Below, piece by piece: positions 44,475 through 53,435 of a stretch of 64,000 nucleotides of DNA. The stretch lies in the NCBI RefSeq assembly GCF_003034845.1, contig NZ_PZKC01000002.1, forward strand, positions 1 through 64,000. Direction: 5' to 3'. Within the stretch, counting starts at the first letter, position 1; each line of letters starts with the position of its first letter. The notes beneath the pieces were generated by a model, which ran no database searches, was not told where the DNA came from, and saw only the letters and a program-made list of their open reading frames with translations. The stretch comes from Pseudothauera lacus (GTDB lineage Bacteria > Pseudomonadota > Gammaproteobacteria > Burkholderiales > Rhodocyclaceae). Made by a program: the position numbers and the translations under genes.

Positions 44475-45551
44475 GTGAGCCGTCTCAAGAACGATACCTT
44501 CCTCCGCGCCCTGCTGCGCCAGCCCACCGAATACACCCCCGTCTGGCTGATGCGCCAGGCCGGCCGCTACCTTCCGGAGTACTGCGAGACGCGCAAGCGC
44601 GCCGGCAGCTTCCTGCAGCTGTGCAAGAGCCCGGCGATGGCCTGCGAGGTCACCCTGCAGCCGCTCGCTCGCTACGATCTCGACGCCGCCATCCTGTTCT
44701 CCGACATCCTCACCGTGCCCGATGCGATGGGGCTGGGTCTGTACTTCGCCGAAGGCGAGGGCCCCCGTTTCGAGCGCCCGCTGCGCGAGGAATGGGAGAT
44801 CCGCAACCTCGCCGCACCCGATCCCGGCGTCGAGCTGCGCTACGTCATCGACGCGGTGGCGGAAATCCGCCGTGCGCTCGACGGCTCGGTGCCGCTGATC
44901 GGCTTCTCCGGCAGCCCGTGGACGCTGGCCTGCTACATGGTCGAAGGCGGCTCCGGCGCGCCCACCGACTACCGCCGCATCAAGACCATGGCCTACAGCC
45001 GTCCCGATCTGCTGCACCACATCCTCGCGGTGACCGCGGATGCCGTGGTGGCCTATCTCAACGCGCAGATCGAAGCCGGCGCGCAGGCCGTGATGGTGTT
45101 CGACTCCTGGGGCGGGGTGCTCGCCGAGAACGCCTACCGCGAGTTCTCCCTGGCCTACCTGAAGCGCGTTGTCGACGGCCTGGTGCGTGAGCGTGACGGC
45201 GAGCGCGTGCCCAGCATCGTGTTCACCAAGGGCGGTGGGGTGTGGATCGAACAGATTGCCGACATCGGTTCCGACGCCGTCGGCCTCGACTGGACGCTGG
45301 ACATCGGCCGCGCCCGTGAGCTGGTCGGCGACCGCGTTGCCCTGCAGGGCAATATCGACCCCTCGGTGCTGTTCGCGCCGCCTGAGGTGGTTGCCACCGA
45401 AGCCCGCCGGGTACTCGATGCCTTCGGCCCCCACCCCGGCCACGTTTTCAACCTCGGTCACGGCATCTCGCAGTTCACCCCGCCGGAGAACGTTTCCGTG
45501 CTCGTCGACACCGTACACAGCCACAGCCGGGTCCTGCGCGCGCAGGGCTGA
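44475..45551 (+). CDS. hemE: Uroporphyrinogen III decarboxylase
   Basis: 358 residues from GTG at 44475. Signature [13 protein letters not shown] lies at the N terminus (about 24-36), with the catalytic-site G-F-S-G-S-P-W-T-L segment and G-L-D-W later. Removes four carboxylates from uroporphyrinogen III to give coproporphyrinogen III in heme synthesis. Followed by a hairpin and a long AT-rich gap. Confidence 0.97.
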   Translation: MSRLKNDTFLRALLRQPTEYTPVWLMRQAGRYLPEYCETRKRAGSFLQLCKSPAMACEVTLQPLARYDLDAAILFSDILTVPDAMGLGLYFAEGEGPRFERPLREEWEIRNLAAPDPGVELRYVIDAVAEIRRALDGSVPLIGFSGSPWTLACYMVEGGSGAPTDYRRIKTMAYSRPDLLHHILAVTADAVVAYLNAQIEAGAQAVMVFDSWGGVLAENAYREFSLAYLKRVVDGLVRERDGERVPSIVFTKGGGVWIEQIADIGSDAVGLDWTLDIGRARELVGDRVALQGNIDPSVLFAPPEVVATEARRVLDAFGPHPGHVFNLGHGISQFTPPENVSVLVDTVHSHSRVLRAQG

Positions 45552-45568
45552 GGAGTGGTGCGCTGCAG

Positions 45569-45610
45569 CAGGGCGCGGAGTCATTTTTGCACGAAGATTT
45601 CCGCGCCCTG
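45569..45610 (+). terminator. Probable hemE terminator
   Basis: Perfect 11-base arms (45569-45579 / 45600-45610) with a 20-base loop, 18 bases after the hemE stop. No strong U run. Confidence 0.45.
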
Positions 45611-45817
45611 TCAAGCACAAAAATTCAGATTCAGGCTTGACTTATACACAACAAAGGGTTCTGCCGTGTTTTCACGCCGGAAACCCGCTGTTTATGCGGA
45701 TAAAAACATAGGTCATTGAAAAACAACAAGTTTTAATCTGCCTATTGTTGGGGCAAAGCAGCAAAAATGCTTACGCGACGCAGGCTTGCAGCGCTTTCAC
45801 CCACTTTTCCCACAAAG

Positions 45818-45840
45818 TTATCCACAGCTTTTGTGGACAA
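45818..45840. promoter_or_regulatory. Facing pair of DnaA boxes
   Basis: TTATCCACA at 45818-45826 and, five bases on, TGTGGACAA at 45832-45840, whose complement TTGTCCACA differs from consensus in one base. Together they make an interrupted palindrome that could seat two DnaA molecules. Confidence 0.55.
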
Positions 45841-45954
45841 GCCCGGGGGCCGTTTTGGCGGCAAGGACTTAGCCCCTTTTCCCATGTCGGTTGTCAAGAA
45901 AGTGCCGCAAGCTGCTGTTTATTCAATACTAGTTGATATCGAGGAGCGTCAGGC

Positions 45955-48123
45955 GTGCCCATCGTCCGCATAGCGCTGCCCGTGCCGATTCCGCAACTGT
46001 TTGATTACACGGCAGAAGATGCAAGTCATGAGGATATCGGCCGCTGCGTGCGGGTACCGTTCGGCGGCGGTGAGAAAAGCGGCCTGATCGTCGACCTGCC
46101 CGTCGATGCCGACGTCGATGCGACACGCCTGAAGGCGGTGCGCCACATCCAGCGCGAAGTCTCGCCGCTGCCCGCAGACTGGCTGGAACTGGCGGCCTTC
46201 ACCGCGCGTTACTACCATGCCGCGCTTGGCGAAGTGGTGGCGCTGGCCTTGCCACCCGGGTTGCGCCGCGCCGACGCGGTGCGCGATCTTGCCGCCGATC
46301 CCTTGCTGGCGCCGAGCGCGGCGGGGGCGGCAGTCCTCGCTGCGCCGCGGCGCGCCAGCCGCGCCCTGCGCCTGCTGCAGCACCTCGCCGCGCAGGCGCC
46401 GCAACGGCGCAGCGCCCTGCGCGCCCATGCCGATGGCGAGGCGGTGGGCGAGCTGCTGCGCAAGGGTTGGGCCGAGGTGGTACGCGAAGGCGCGCCACTG
46501 GTCAGCGGCACACTGCCGATCCTGACCGCCGAGCAGCACGCCGCGGTGGACGCCATCGCCGCCACGGCCACAGGTTACGCCGCGTGGCTGCTGCACGGGG
46601 TTACCGGGAGCGGCAAGACCGAGGTCTATCTGCGCCTCGCCGCCAACGCCCTGGCTGCGGGTCGCCAGGTGTTGATGCTGGTGCCGGAGATCGCCCTTAC
46701 CCCGCAGCTCGAAGCACGGGTGGCAGCGCGCTTTGCCGGCGCCGAGATCGTTGCCCTGCATTCCGGCCTCGCCGAGGGCGCGCGCTCGCGCGGTTTCGTG
46801 CGCGCTCTGGAGGGGCACGCCGACATCGTCCTCGGCACCCGCCTGGCGGTTTTCGCGCCGCTGCCGCGCCTCGGTCTCATCCTCATCGACGAGGAACACG
46901 ATGCCTCCTACAAACAGCAGGAAGGCGTGCGCTATTCCGCCCGCGATCTTGCCGTCTGGCGCGCCCGCCAGCGTGCCGTGACGGTGGTGCTGGGTTCGGC
47001 GACGCCGTCGCTGGAGAGCTGGCAGCATGCGCGCAGCGGGCGCTACCGCTACCAGGTGCTGAGCCAGCGTGCATTGGCCAGTGCGCTGCCCGAGGTACGG
47101 TGCATCGACACCCGCCGCCTGAAGCTCGACGAAGGGCTCAGCGCAGCGCTGCAGAGCGCCATCGCCGCACGCCTCGAGGCCGGCGAGCAAAGCCTGGTGT
47201 TCCTCAACCGGCGCGGCTACGCGCCGGTGCTGTCGTGCCCGGCCTGCGGCTGGGTGAGCACCTGCCCGCACTGTTCGGCGAATCTCGTCGTGCACCTCGC
47301 CGACCGCCGCCTGCGTTGCCACCACTGTGGATGCGACGGCCCCATCCCGCGCACCTGCCCAAGCTGCGGCAACCACGACATCCAGCCCTTCGGACGCGGC
47401 ACACAGCGCATCGAGGCGCGCCTTGCGGAGCTCTTTCCGCGCGCCCGGGTGCTGCGCGTGGACCGCGATTCGGCGCGCACGCGGGCGCAGTGGGAAGCCC
47501 TGCTGGCGACCATCGCCGCGGGTGAGGCGGACATCCTCGTCGGCACCCAGATGATGGCCAAGGGGCACGACTTCCCGCGCCTCACCCTGGTCGGCGTGGT
47601 CGGTGCCGACGCCTCCCTGCATGCCGCCGATTTCCGCGCTCCGGAGCGCCTCTTCCAGCAGCTCATGCAGGTCGGCGGCCGTGCCGGGCGGGCCCATCTC
47701 GCCGGCGAGGTGCTGATCCAGACCGAATACCCCGAACACCCCCTCTACCGTTGCCTGGCCACCCACGATTTCGACGCCTTCGCCGCCATGGCCCTAGACG
47801 AGCGCCGCAGTGCGGGCTTTCCGCCGCACACCTTCCAGGCCATGCTGCGCGCCGATGCCCCCCTGCTGCAGGATGCCGTGGCCTTCCTGCGCGAGGCCGC
47901 CGCCGTCGCCGCCGGGCTGGCCCCTGCGCAGGTGCATATCTACGATCCGGTGCCGATGCGCCTGACCCGTCTGTCGCGCCGCGAGCGCGCCCAGCTGCTG
48001 GTCGAAGCCGCCGAACGCGGCGCCCTGCAGAGCTTTCTCGGCGCCTGGCTGGGCGCCCTGCGCGGACTGCGCACGCCACGTACACTGCGCTGGAACGTGG
48101 ACGTCGATCCGCTGGAGGTCTAG
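45955..48123 (+). CDS. priA: Primosomal replication restart helicase PriA
   Basis: 722 residues from GTG at 45955, with AGGAG eight bases upstream. N-terminal 3'-DNA-end binding domain, then helicase motifs G-V-T-G-S-G-K-T (215-222) and D-E-E-H (312-315). A zinc module of paired cysteines starts at Cys428 (C-P-A-C-G-W-V and C-P-H-C, C-H-H-C, C-P-S-C), and C-terminal helicase motifs follow. Restarts stalled forks. Preceded by the DnaA-box region. Confidence 0.97.
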   Translation: MPIVRIALPVPIPQLFDYTAEDASHEDIGRCVRVPFGGGEKSGLIVDLPVDADVDATRLKAVRHIQREVSPLPADWLELAAFTARYYHAALGEVVALALPPGLRRADAVRDLAADPLLAPSAAGAAVLAAPRRASRALRLLQHLAAQAPQRRSALRAHADGEAVGELLRKGWAEVVREGAPLVSGTLPILTAEQHAAVDAIAATATGYAAWLLHGVTGSGKTEVYLRLAANALAAGRQVLMLVPEIALTPQLEARVAARFAGAEIVALHSGLAEGARSRGFVRALEGHADIVLGTRLAVFAPLPRLGLILIDEEHDASYKQQEGVRYSARDLAVWRARQRAVTVVLGSATPSLESWQHARSGRYRYQVLSQRALASALPEVRCIDTRRLKLDEGLSAALQSAIAARLEAGEQSLVFLNRRGYAPVLSCPACGWVSTCPHCSANLVVHLADRRLRCHHCGCDGPIPRTCPSCGNHDIQPFGRGTQRIEARLAELFPRARVLRVDRDSARTRAQWEALLATIAAGEADILVGTQMMAKGHDFPRLTLVGVVGADASLHAADFRAPERLFQQLMQVGGRAGRAHLAGEVLIQTEYPEHPLYRCLATHDFDAFAAMALDERRSAGFPPHTFQAMLRADAPLLQDAVAFLREAAAVAAGLAPAQVHIYDPVPMRLTRLSRRERAQLLVEAAERGALQSFLGAWLGALRGLRTPRTLRWNVDVDPLEV

Positions 48124-48132
48124 GAGCCGTGC

Positions 48133-48822
48133 TCAGCCGTTGCGCAGCAGCCAGTCGTGGCGTTCGCTGAAGCGCTGCTGCCATACCGGTGAGAGGCCGC
48201 TGGCAGCGGCGAGGATGGCGAGTTCGGCGGGATCCGGGCGGTGTGCGAGGCGGGCGCGCCAGACCCGTGCGAGGGTGATGCCGGGGGCAGGGCGGTCGAG
48301 CAGCCGGAGTTCGTCGCCTGCGCTCACCAGACCTTCTTCGAGGACGCGGTAGTACCAGCCGGTGAGACCCTCGGCGGCGATGAGGCGCGACAGTCCGGGG
48401 TGTTCGGCGCGGCAATCGAGCTTCCAGCATGGGCTGCGTGGCTCGGAGACCTGGATGCGCGCCGTGCCGAGGCGGAAGATGTCGCCGACGCACACTGCTT
48501 CCTCGTCCCAGCCACGGGTGGACAGGTTCTCGCCGAAGAGGCCGGGGCCCAGGGCGGCGGCCAGCGCGGGCAGGCGTGCGGCCAGACCGGCGTAGTGCTC
48601 GGCCGGATAGTGATGGAGGGCCTTGTGCACGCCGCCGTGATAGCGCCGGTCGGCCTGGCGGTCGCCCTCCAAGCCCTCGGCGCCGAGTCGCACGGCGCCG
48701 CTCAGCGCGCTCTTGTAGATGCCGGTGAGCTGGCCTTCGGGGGGGAGCGGGCGCAGCCCGCCGGCGTACAGGCCGAGGAGGGGGAGGGTGGCTGGTTCGA
48801 GCATGGTCAGGGGTTGAGCCAT
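48133..48822 (-). CDS. MOSC-domain protein, YiiM type
   Basis: 229 residues from ATG at 48822, which overlaps the upstream fructokinase gene by 16 bases; ATG at 48804 is an alternative. The MOSC domain has R-Y-H-G-G-V-H-K-A-L-H-H-Y, F-G-E-N-L-S-T and S-P-C-W-K-L-D with the conserved cysteine, followed by the helical C-terminal extension of YiiM. YiiM reduces N-hydroxylated bases such as 6-N-hydroxylaminopurine using a molybdenum cofactor. Convergent with priA (nine bases apart). Confidence 0.87.
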   Translation of the reverse strand: MAQPLTMLEPATLPLLGLYAGGLRPLPPEGQLTGIYKSALSGAVRLGAEGLEGDRQADRRYHGGVHKALHHYPAEHYAGLAARLPALAAALGPGLFGENLSTRGWDEEAVCVGDIFRLGTARIQVSEPRSPCWKLDCRAEHPGLSRLIAAEGLTGWYYRVLEEGLVSAGDELRLLDRPAPGITLARVWRARLAHRPDPAELAILAAASGLSPVWQQRFSERHDWLLRNG

Positions 48823-49703
48823 GCTGCCCCGCGCACGCCGGAGGCGTCGCCATGGTGGGCAGGGAGCAGGCGGGTGGCGATGTGGTCGGAGAACACGTGC
48901 GCGCCCCACAGGCGCGGCACCCGGGCATAGAGGCGGTCGATACGCGAGAGGCCGCCGCCAAGCACGATCACCTCCGGGTCGAAGATGTTGATCACCGTTG
49001 CCAGCGCGCGAGCCAGGCGTTCCTCGTAGCGTGCCAGGGTGGCATTGCAGGCGGCATCGCCGTGCGCAGCGGCATGGGCGATGGCGGCGGGGTCGGTTGC
49101 GGTGCCGCCATGGCGGCGATGATCGGCGCTCAGCGCGGGGCCGCTGAGGTAGGTCTCCACGCAGCCATGGCGTCCGCAGTAGCATGGCGGCAGCGGCAGG
49201 TCTGCGCCGGCGGGTGCGGGCAGCGGGTTGTGCCCCCATTCCCCGGCGATGGCGTTGGCGCCTTCGAGCAGGCGGCCATTGACTACCAGGCCGCCGCCCA
49301 CGCCGGTGCCGAGGATGACCCCGAACACCGTTGCCGCGCCTGCGCCAGCGCCGTCGGTGGCTTCGGAGATGGCAAAGCAGTTGGCATCGTTGGCCATCTG
49401 CAGCGGGCGGCGGAGACGCAGCTGGAGGTCGGCGAGCAGCGCGCGGCCGTTGAGACAGGTGGAGTTGGCGTTGCGCATCACACCGCCAAGGCGCGACAGC
49501 GAGCCCGGGGTGCCGATGCCGAGCGCGCAGGGGCCGCAGGCGAGGGAGCGCTCGGCATCCTCGACGAGCGTGGCGACGGCTTCGACGGTGGCCGCGTAGT
49601 CGCCCTGCGGGGTGGCGATGCGCCGCCGCAGGCGTTCGCCGCCAGCTTCGTCGATGGCGATCAGCTCGATCTTGCTGCCGCCCAGGTCGACGCCGATGCG
49701 CAT
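48807..49703 (-). CDS. mak: ROK-family fructokinase (Mak-like)
   Basis: 298 residues. N-terminal ATP-binding D-L-G-G-S-K and the ROK signature with zinc ligands H-N-P-L-P and C-Y-C-G-R-H-G-C-V-E-T. The pattern R-N-A-N-S-T, E-W-G-H-N-P-L-P and the ending G-V-R-G-A-A-W-L match E. coli Mak (manno(fructo)kinase) closely. N-acetylglucosamine kinase is the alternative. Overlaps the MOSC gene, with carbonic anhydrase 10 bases upstream. Confidence 0.87.
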   Translation of the reverse strand: MRIGVDLGGSKIELIAIDEAGGERLRRRIATPQGDYAATVEAVATLVEDAERSLACGPCALGIGTPGSLSRLGGVMRNANSTCLNGRALLADLQLRLRRPLQMANDANCFAISEATDGAGAGAATVFGVILGTGVGGGLVVNGRLLEGANAIAGEWGHNPLPAPAGADLPLPPCYCGRHGCVETYLSGPALSADHRRHGGTATDPAAIAHAAAHGDAACNATLARYEERLARALATVINIFDPEVIVLGGGLSRIDRLYARVPRLWGAHVFSDHIATRLLPAHHGDASGVRGAAWLNP

Positions 49704-49713
49704 GGTCCCGGAC

Positions 49714-50364
49714 TCAGGCGCGGCGCAGACGGTCGACGGCGTCGCGGTGTACTTCGATGGCCTGCTCGCGGCAGCAAGTGCTGACCTTGAGGTCGCGGAT
49801 GATGCCGTCGGTGAGGGCATAGCACCAGCCGTGCACGGTGACCTTCTGGCCGCGCTGCCAGGCTTCGCGCAGCACCGAGGTCTGGCTGACGTTGACCACC
49901 TGTTGCATGACGTTGAATTCGCACAGGCGATCGAGCTTGAGCACCGGATCATCCACCTCGTCGAGCGCGTGCTGGAAGCGGTCGCGCACGTCCTGGACGT
50001 GGCGCAGCCAGTTGTCGGTGAGGCCGACGCGGTTGTTGTTGAGTGCGGCGCTGACGCCGCCGCAGCCATAGTGGCCGACCACCAGGATGTGCTTGACGTG
50101 CAGCACGTCGACGGCGTACTGGATCACCGAGAGGGCGTTGAGATCGGTGTGCACCACCTGATTGGCGATGTTGCGATGGACGAAGACCTCGCCCGGCGCC
50201 AGGCCGACGATCTGGTTGGCCGGGACGCGGCTGTCCGAGCAGCCGATCCACAGATACTCCGGAGACTGCTGATGAACGAGGCCCGAGAAGAACCCCGGGT
50301 CCTCGCTGTGGATGCGTTCGGACCACGCCTTGTTGGCGGCGAAGAGCTGCTCGATGTCGCGCAT
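49714..50364 (-). CDS. can: Beta-class carbonic anhydrase
   Basis: 216 residues. Zinc ligands Cys42, His98 and Cys101 with Asp44 in C-S-D-S-R, the standard beta-class set. Interconverts CO2 and bicarbonate. A SulP transporter of the type that can move bicarbonate lies 0.9 kb upstream on the same strand, separated by the glycosylase gene. Confidence 0.96.
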   Translation of the reverse strand: MRDIEQLFAANKAWSERIHSEDPGFFSGLVHQQSPEYLWIGCSDSRVPANQIVGLAPGEVFVHRNIANQVVHTDLNALSVIQYAVDVLHVKHILVVGHYGCGGVSAALNNNRVGLTDNWLRHVQDVRDRFQHALDEVDDPVLKLDRLCEFNVMQQVVNVSQTSVLREAWQRGQKVTVHGWCYALTDGIIRDLKVSTCCREQAIEVHRDAVDRLRRA

Positions 50365-50457
50365 GGGAATATCGGGCCAGGGATGGCCGCAGAGTTCGGG
50401 ATATCCGTAATTATGAATTATTGAGCGCCGGGGGGAAAGCCGTGCGCGCCTCCCCGC

Positions 50458-51183
50458 TCACTTCTGCCAGATTCCCAGCGCATGGAGTTGCGCGCTGGCC
50501 GCCTCGGCCCAGCCGCGGTTGGCCGCGGGGCTGGCCGGGCTGGGGTGAAGAATGCGCCCCAGGCGCACGTCCATGCCGGTCAGCGCTGCTGCGGCACGCT
50601 TCTCCGCCCACGCGCCGATGCCGATCACCCACTCCGCCTGCACCGCCTCCACGACGCTGCGCAGGTGTGCGTCGCAGGCCGCCAGCAGGGGGCGGGCTTC
50701 GGAGGCCGGGAGCTTGTCGGGGGTGAGGTTGCGGCCATGGTCGAAAAAGGCCAGCGGGCAGTAGTTGGCGACGAAGTGGCCGGCAAAGAAGGCTTCGGGG
50801 GTGCCGAAGCGGGTACGGAACAGCCCCCACAGGCGCTGCCCGCTGACCTCGCTGCGGGTGCATGCGAAGCCTTCCACGGCGCGCTGCGGATTCGGTGTGG
50901 CGGGTTGGCCGACCTCGCCGGCCAGTCCCAGCCAGTCCCTCACCGTGGCGATTTCGCCGAAGGGCACACCGGTCTGCACCATGCCGAAGGGGCCCGGATT
51001 CATCCCCAGAAAGACCACCCGGCGGCGGCCGTCGCCGTAGCGCTGCAGATAGTCGCGGTGTATCGCCCAGGCGTAGTCGAGCGGGTTGTAGACATGGCTG
51101 ACCGGCGCGGCGAAGCGCAGGCCGTCGAGCGCGTCGCCAAGCTGGCGGGCGGCGTCGATGAGGCGGGTGGCGGGATTGGGCAT
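50458..51183 (-). CDS. SMUG-type uracil-DNA glycosylase
   Basis: 241 residues. Motif G-M-N-P-G-P-F-G-M at 60-68 and H-P-S-P-A-S-P-A-A-N-R-G-W starting at 213 are the active-site and minor-groove loops of bacterial SMUG1-like enzymes (family 3). N-Y-C-P-L-A-F with the R-N-L-T-P motif agrees. Excises uracil and related pyrimidines from DNA. No partner gene nearby. Confidence 0.9.
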   Translation of the reverse strand: MPNPATRLIDAARQLGDALDGLRFAAPVSHVYNPLDYAWAIHRDYLQRYGDGRRRVVFLGMNPGPFGMVQTGVPFGEIATVRDWLGLAGEVGQPATPNPQRAVEGFACTRSEVSGQRLWGLFRTRFGTPEAFFAGHFVANYCPLAFFDHGRNLTPDKLPASEARPLLAACDAHLRSVVEAVQAEWVIGIGAWAEKRAAAALTGMDVRLGRILHPSPASPAANRGWAEAASAQLHALGIWQK

Positions 51184-51251
51184 GCGTAGGGCGAGGCGCT
51201 GAGCGGAAAGCGCCGATTATCCCCCATCGCGCGTGCTGCGGGCCTTGCGCC

Positions 51252-52862
51252 TTAGCCGCTGGCGGCGGGCAGCGGTGCGTCGGCCACCAGGCGCGCTGCT
51301 GCCTTGGCGGTGGCGTAGTCGTCGTAGAGGATGCTCTCCGGCAGGCTGGGAGCGCGGAGCGCGGCGAGCTGGCTGCGGATGGGCGGCGGCACGACCACGA
51401 AGGCGGCGATGTCCTGCGCCTTCAGGCCCTCGACCATCTCCTCCAGGGTGAACACCGCGGAGAGGTCCATGAATGGCACCCGGCTGCAGTCGAACACCAC
51501 CGCGCGGGTGCCCAGCACCTGGTCGACGCGGTCGATCAGGCGGCTGGTGGAGCCGAAGAAGAAGGGGCCGCCGACTTCCAGCACCCGCACCCCGCCGCGC
51601 ATGGTGGAGCCGGGGGTGCCGGCAGGTGCGTCCTCGTCAGCCGGCCACACCTTGAAGCTGGACTGGCCGATGAGCTGGTGGATGATCAGTCCCATCGACA
51701 GCACCACCCCGGCGCCGACGGCGACGATCAGGTCCACGAACACGGTGAGGCCGAACACCGTCGCCATCACCGCCACGTCGGTGCGCGGTGCGGTGCGGAT
51801 GAGCTTCAGCATGCGGTAGTCGAGGATGTCCATGCCGACCTTGATGAGGATGCCGGCCAGCACCGCCAGGGGGATCTGCGTGGCCAGCGGTGCGGCGCCG
51901 AGCAGCAGGGCGAGCAGGAACAGCGCGTGGGTCACGCCGGAGAGCCGGCCGCTGCCGCCGGCCTTGATGTTGACCACGGTGCGCATGGTGGCGCCGGCGC
52001 CGGGCAGGCCGCCGACGAAGGCGCACAGCATGTTGCCCACGCCCTGACCGATCAGCTCGCGGTTGGAGTCGTGCCGCGTGCGGGTGATGGAGTCCGCCAC
52101 CAGCGAGGTCAGCAGGCTGTCGATGCTGCCCAGCATGGCCAGGGTGAAGCCCAGTACCAGCACGGTGGTCCAGGTTTCGATGGAGAATTGCGGCAGCACG
52201 AACTCCGGCACGCCCATGGGGATTGCGCCGATCACCGGCACATCGAACCCGGCATATACCGACAGCACGGTCATGGCGATCAGCGCCACCAGTGGCGCCG
52301 GCACGATGCGGCTGACCCGCATCGGCGTGCGGAACACGATCACCAGGGTGAGGAAGGCGAGCAGGAAGGCCTGGCCGTTGATCGCAGCCAGTGTTGCAGG
52401 CAAGGCCAGCAGGGCCTTCAGGGGTGCGGACAGCGGCGGTGCACCGAGCAGAGGGGCGATCTGCAGCAGGATGATGATGATGCCGATGCCGCTCATGAAG
52501 CCCGACACCACTGGATAGGGGATGAAGCGCACCAGCCCGCCGGCCTTCACCATGCCGAGCAGGATCTGGCACAGGCCGCCGACCAGCACCGCGGCCATCG
52601 CCAGCGCGAGGTTGCCGCCCACCGCCACCAGGGTGGAGGCGAAGACTACGGTCATCGGCCCGGTGGGGCCGGAGATCTGCATCCGCGTGCCGCCCAGCAG
52701 CGCCGCCAGCAGGCCCAGCGCGATCGCCCCGTACAGGCCGGCGGCAGCACCTGCGCCGGACGCCACACCAAAGGCCAGCGCCAGCGGCAGCGCCACCACG
52801 CCGGCGGTCAGGCCGCCGAACAGGTCGCCGCGCAGCCCGGCCTTGCCGAACGAATACTCCAT
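51252..52862 (-). CDS. SulP-family anion transporter with STAS domain
   Basis: 536 residues, ATG behind GGGGAGG. About 12-14 helices with G-L-Y-G-A-I and the S-G-P-T-G-P-M motif, then a cytoplasmic STAS domain (about 430-520). SulP proteins carry sulfate, bicarbonate (BicA-like) or dicarboxylates. The nearby carbonic anhydrase favours bicarbonate, by inference only. Confidence 0.9.
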   Translation of the reverse strand: MEYSFGKAGLRGDLFGGLTAGVVALPLALAFGVASGAGAAAGLYGAIALGLLAALLGGTRMQISGPTGPMTVVFASTLVAVGGNLALAMAAVLVGGLCQILLGMVKAGGLVRFIPYPVVSGFMSGIGIIIILLQIAPLLGAPPLSAPLKALLALPATLAAINGQAFLLAFLTLVIVFRTPMRVSRIVPAPLVALIAMTVLSVYAGFDVPVIGAIPMGVPEFVLPQFSIETWTTVLVLGFTLAMLGSIDSLLTSLVADSITRTRHDSNRELIGQGVGNMLCAFVGGLPGAGATMRTVVNIKAGGSGRLSGVTHALFLLALLLGAAPLATQIPLAVLAGILIKVGMDILDYRMLKLIRTAPRTDVAVMATVFGLTVFVDLIVAVGAGVVLSMGLIIHQLIGQSSFKVWPADEDAPAGTPGSTMRGGVRVLEVGGPFFFGSTSRLIDRVDQVLGTRAVVFDCSRVPFMDLSAVFTLEEMVEGLKAQDIAAFVVVPPPIRSQLAALRAPSLPESILYDDYATAKAAARLVADAPLPAASG

Positions 52863-52978
52863 CTAGCCTCCCCACGACTGCTCACCGGCCGGGCGGGTGG
52901 TGGCCGATGTTCCGGGACGCTGTCTCCTCCCGCCTTGTTATGTTTTTTGTCGCAAGTCCCGGAAGATGCGGGAAAAGT

Positions 52979-52998
52979 GCGCCGCATGCAAGCGGCGC
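52979..52998 (-). terminator. Terminator after thioredoxin gene
   Basis: Perfect 7-base stem (GCGCCGC / GCGGCGC) with a six-base loop, followed on the minus strand by ACTTTTCC, five bases past the stop codon. Confidence 0.65.
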
Positions 52999-53003
52999 GG
53001 GGC

Positions 53004-53381
53004 TCAGTCTTCCTGTTTGCCGTCCTGTCCGGCGGCGATCTCGGCGCGTACCTGGTCCATGTCGAGCTTGCGCACACCGTCGACGATCTGCTCCAGCGCG
53101 CTGGCCGGCAGCGCACCGGACTCGCGGAATACCATGACGCGCTCGCGGATCACCGCCAGGGTGGGCACCGAGCGGATGCCGAACACCGAGGCCAGTTCCT
53201 GCTGGGCGTCGGTGTCGATCTTGCCGAAGACGATGTCCGGATGCGCCTCCGCGGTCGCTTCGAACACCGGGCCGAAGCTCTTGCACGGCCCGCACCAGGT
53301 CGCCCAGAAGTCGAGGAAGACGATGGGGTTGTTGTCGATGACGCTTTCGAAGTTCTCGGAGGTGATCTCGATGCTGGCCAT
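53004..53381 (-). CDS. Thioredoxin-family protein
   Basis: 125 residues from ATG at 53381 (M-A-S-I-E-I-T). Active site W-C-G-P-C at 29-33, conserved F-W-A-T and cis-proline S-V-P-T. Slightly longer than TrxA (about 108) through an acidic C-terminal tail of about 17 residues. General cytoplasmic disulfide reductase; may be a second thioredoxin rather than TrxA itself. Confidence 0.93.
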   Translation of the reverse strand: MASIEITSENFESVIDNNPIVFLDFWATWCGPCKSFGPVFEATAEAHPDIVFGKIDTDAQQELASVFGIRSVPTLAVIRERVMVFRESGALPASALEQIVDGVRKLDMDQVRAEIAAGQDGKQED

Positions 53382-53435
53382 GTGCGGCTCCGTGTGGGGG
53401 TGAGCGCCCATGCTAACCCAGCGTGGCGGACGGCG

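Larger units (their letters stand above)
45552..45954. other. AT-rich gene-free region with DnaA-box cluster upstream of priA
   Basis: 403 bases without a gene, clearly richer in A and T than the flanks. It contains the hemE hairpin, a near-consensus box TTATACACA (45642-45650), the exact box TTATCCACA (45818-45826) and an opposing near-match TGTGGACAA (45832-45840). AT-rich tracts lie at 45700-45745. Small ORFs here look random. It may bind DnaA and probably contains the priA promoter, though no good -35/-10 pair was found. Confidence 0.6.

Noticed and set aside
45552-45954. This island as the main chromosome origin
   Set aside because: Flanking genes hemE and priA both run rightward with no divergence, whereas dnaA/rpmH diverge at 30.1 kb and parS sites lie beside that point; kept only as a secondary DnaA-binding candidate.
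45561-45954. Small ORFs of 60-70 codons in the pre-priA gap
   Set aside because: No ribosome sites, no similarity, and they cross the DnaA boxes; considered chance.
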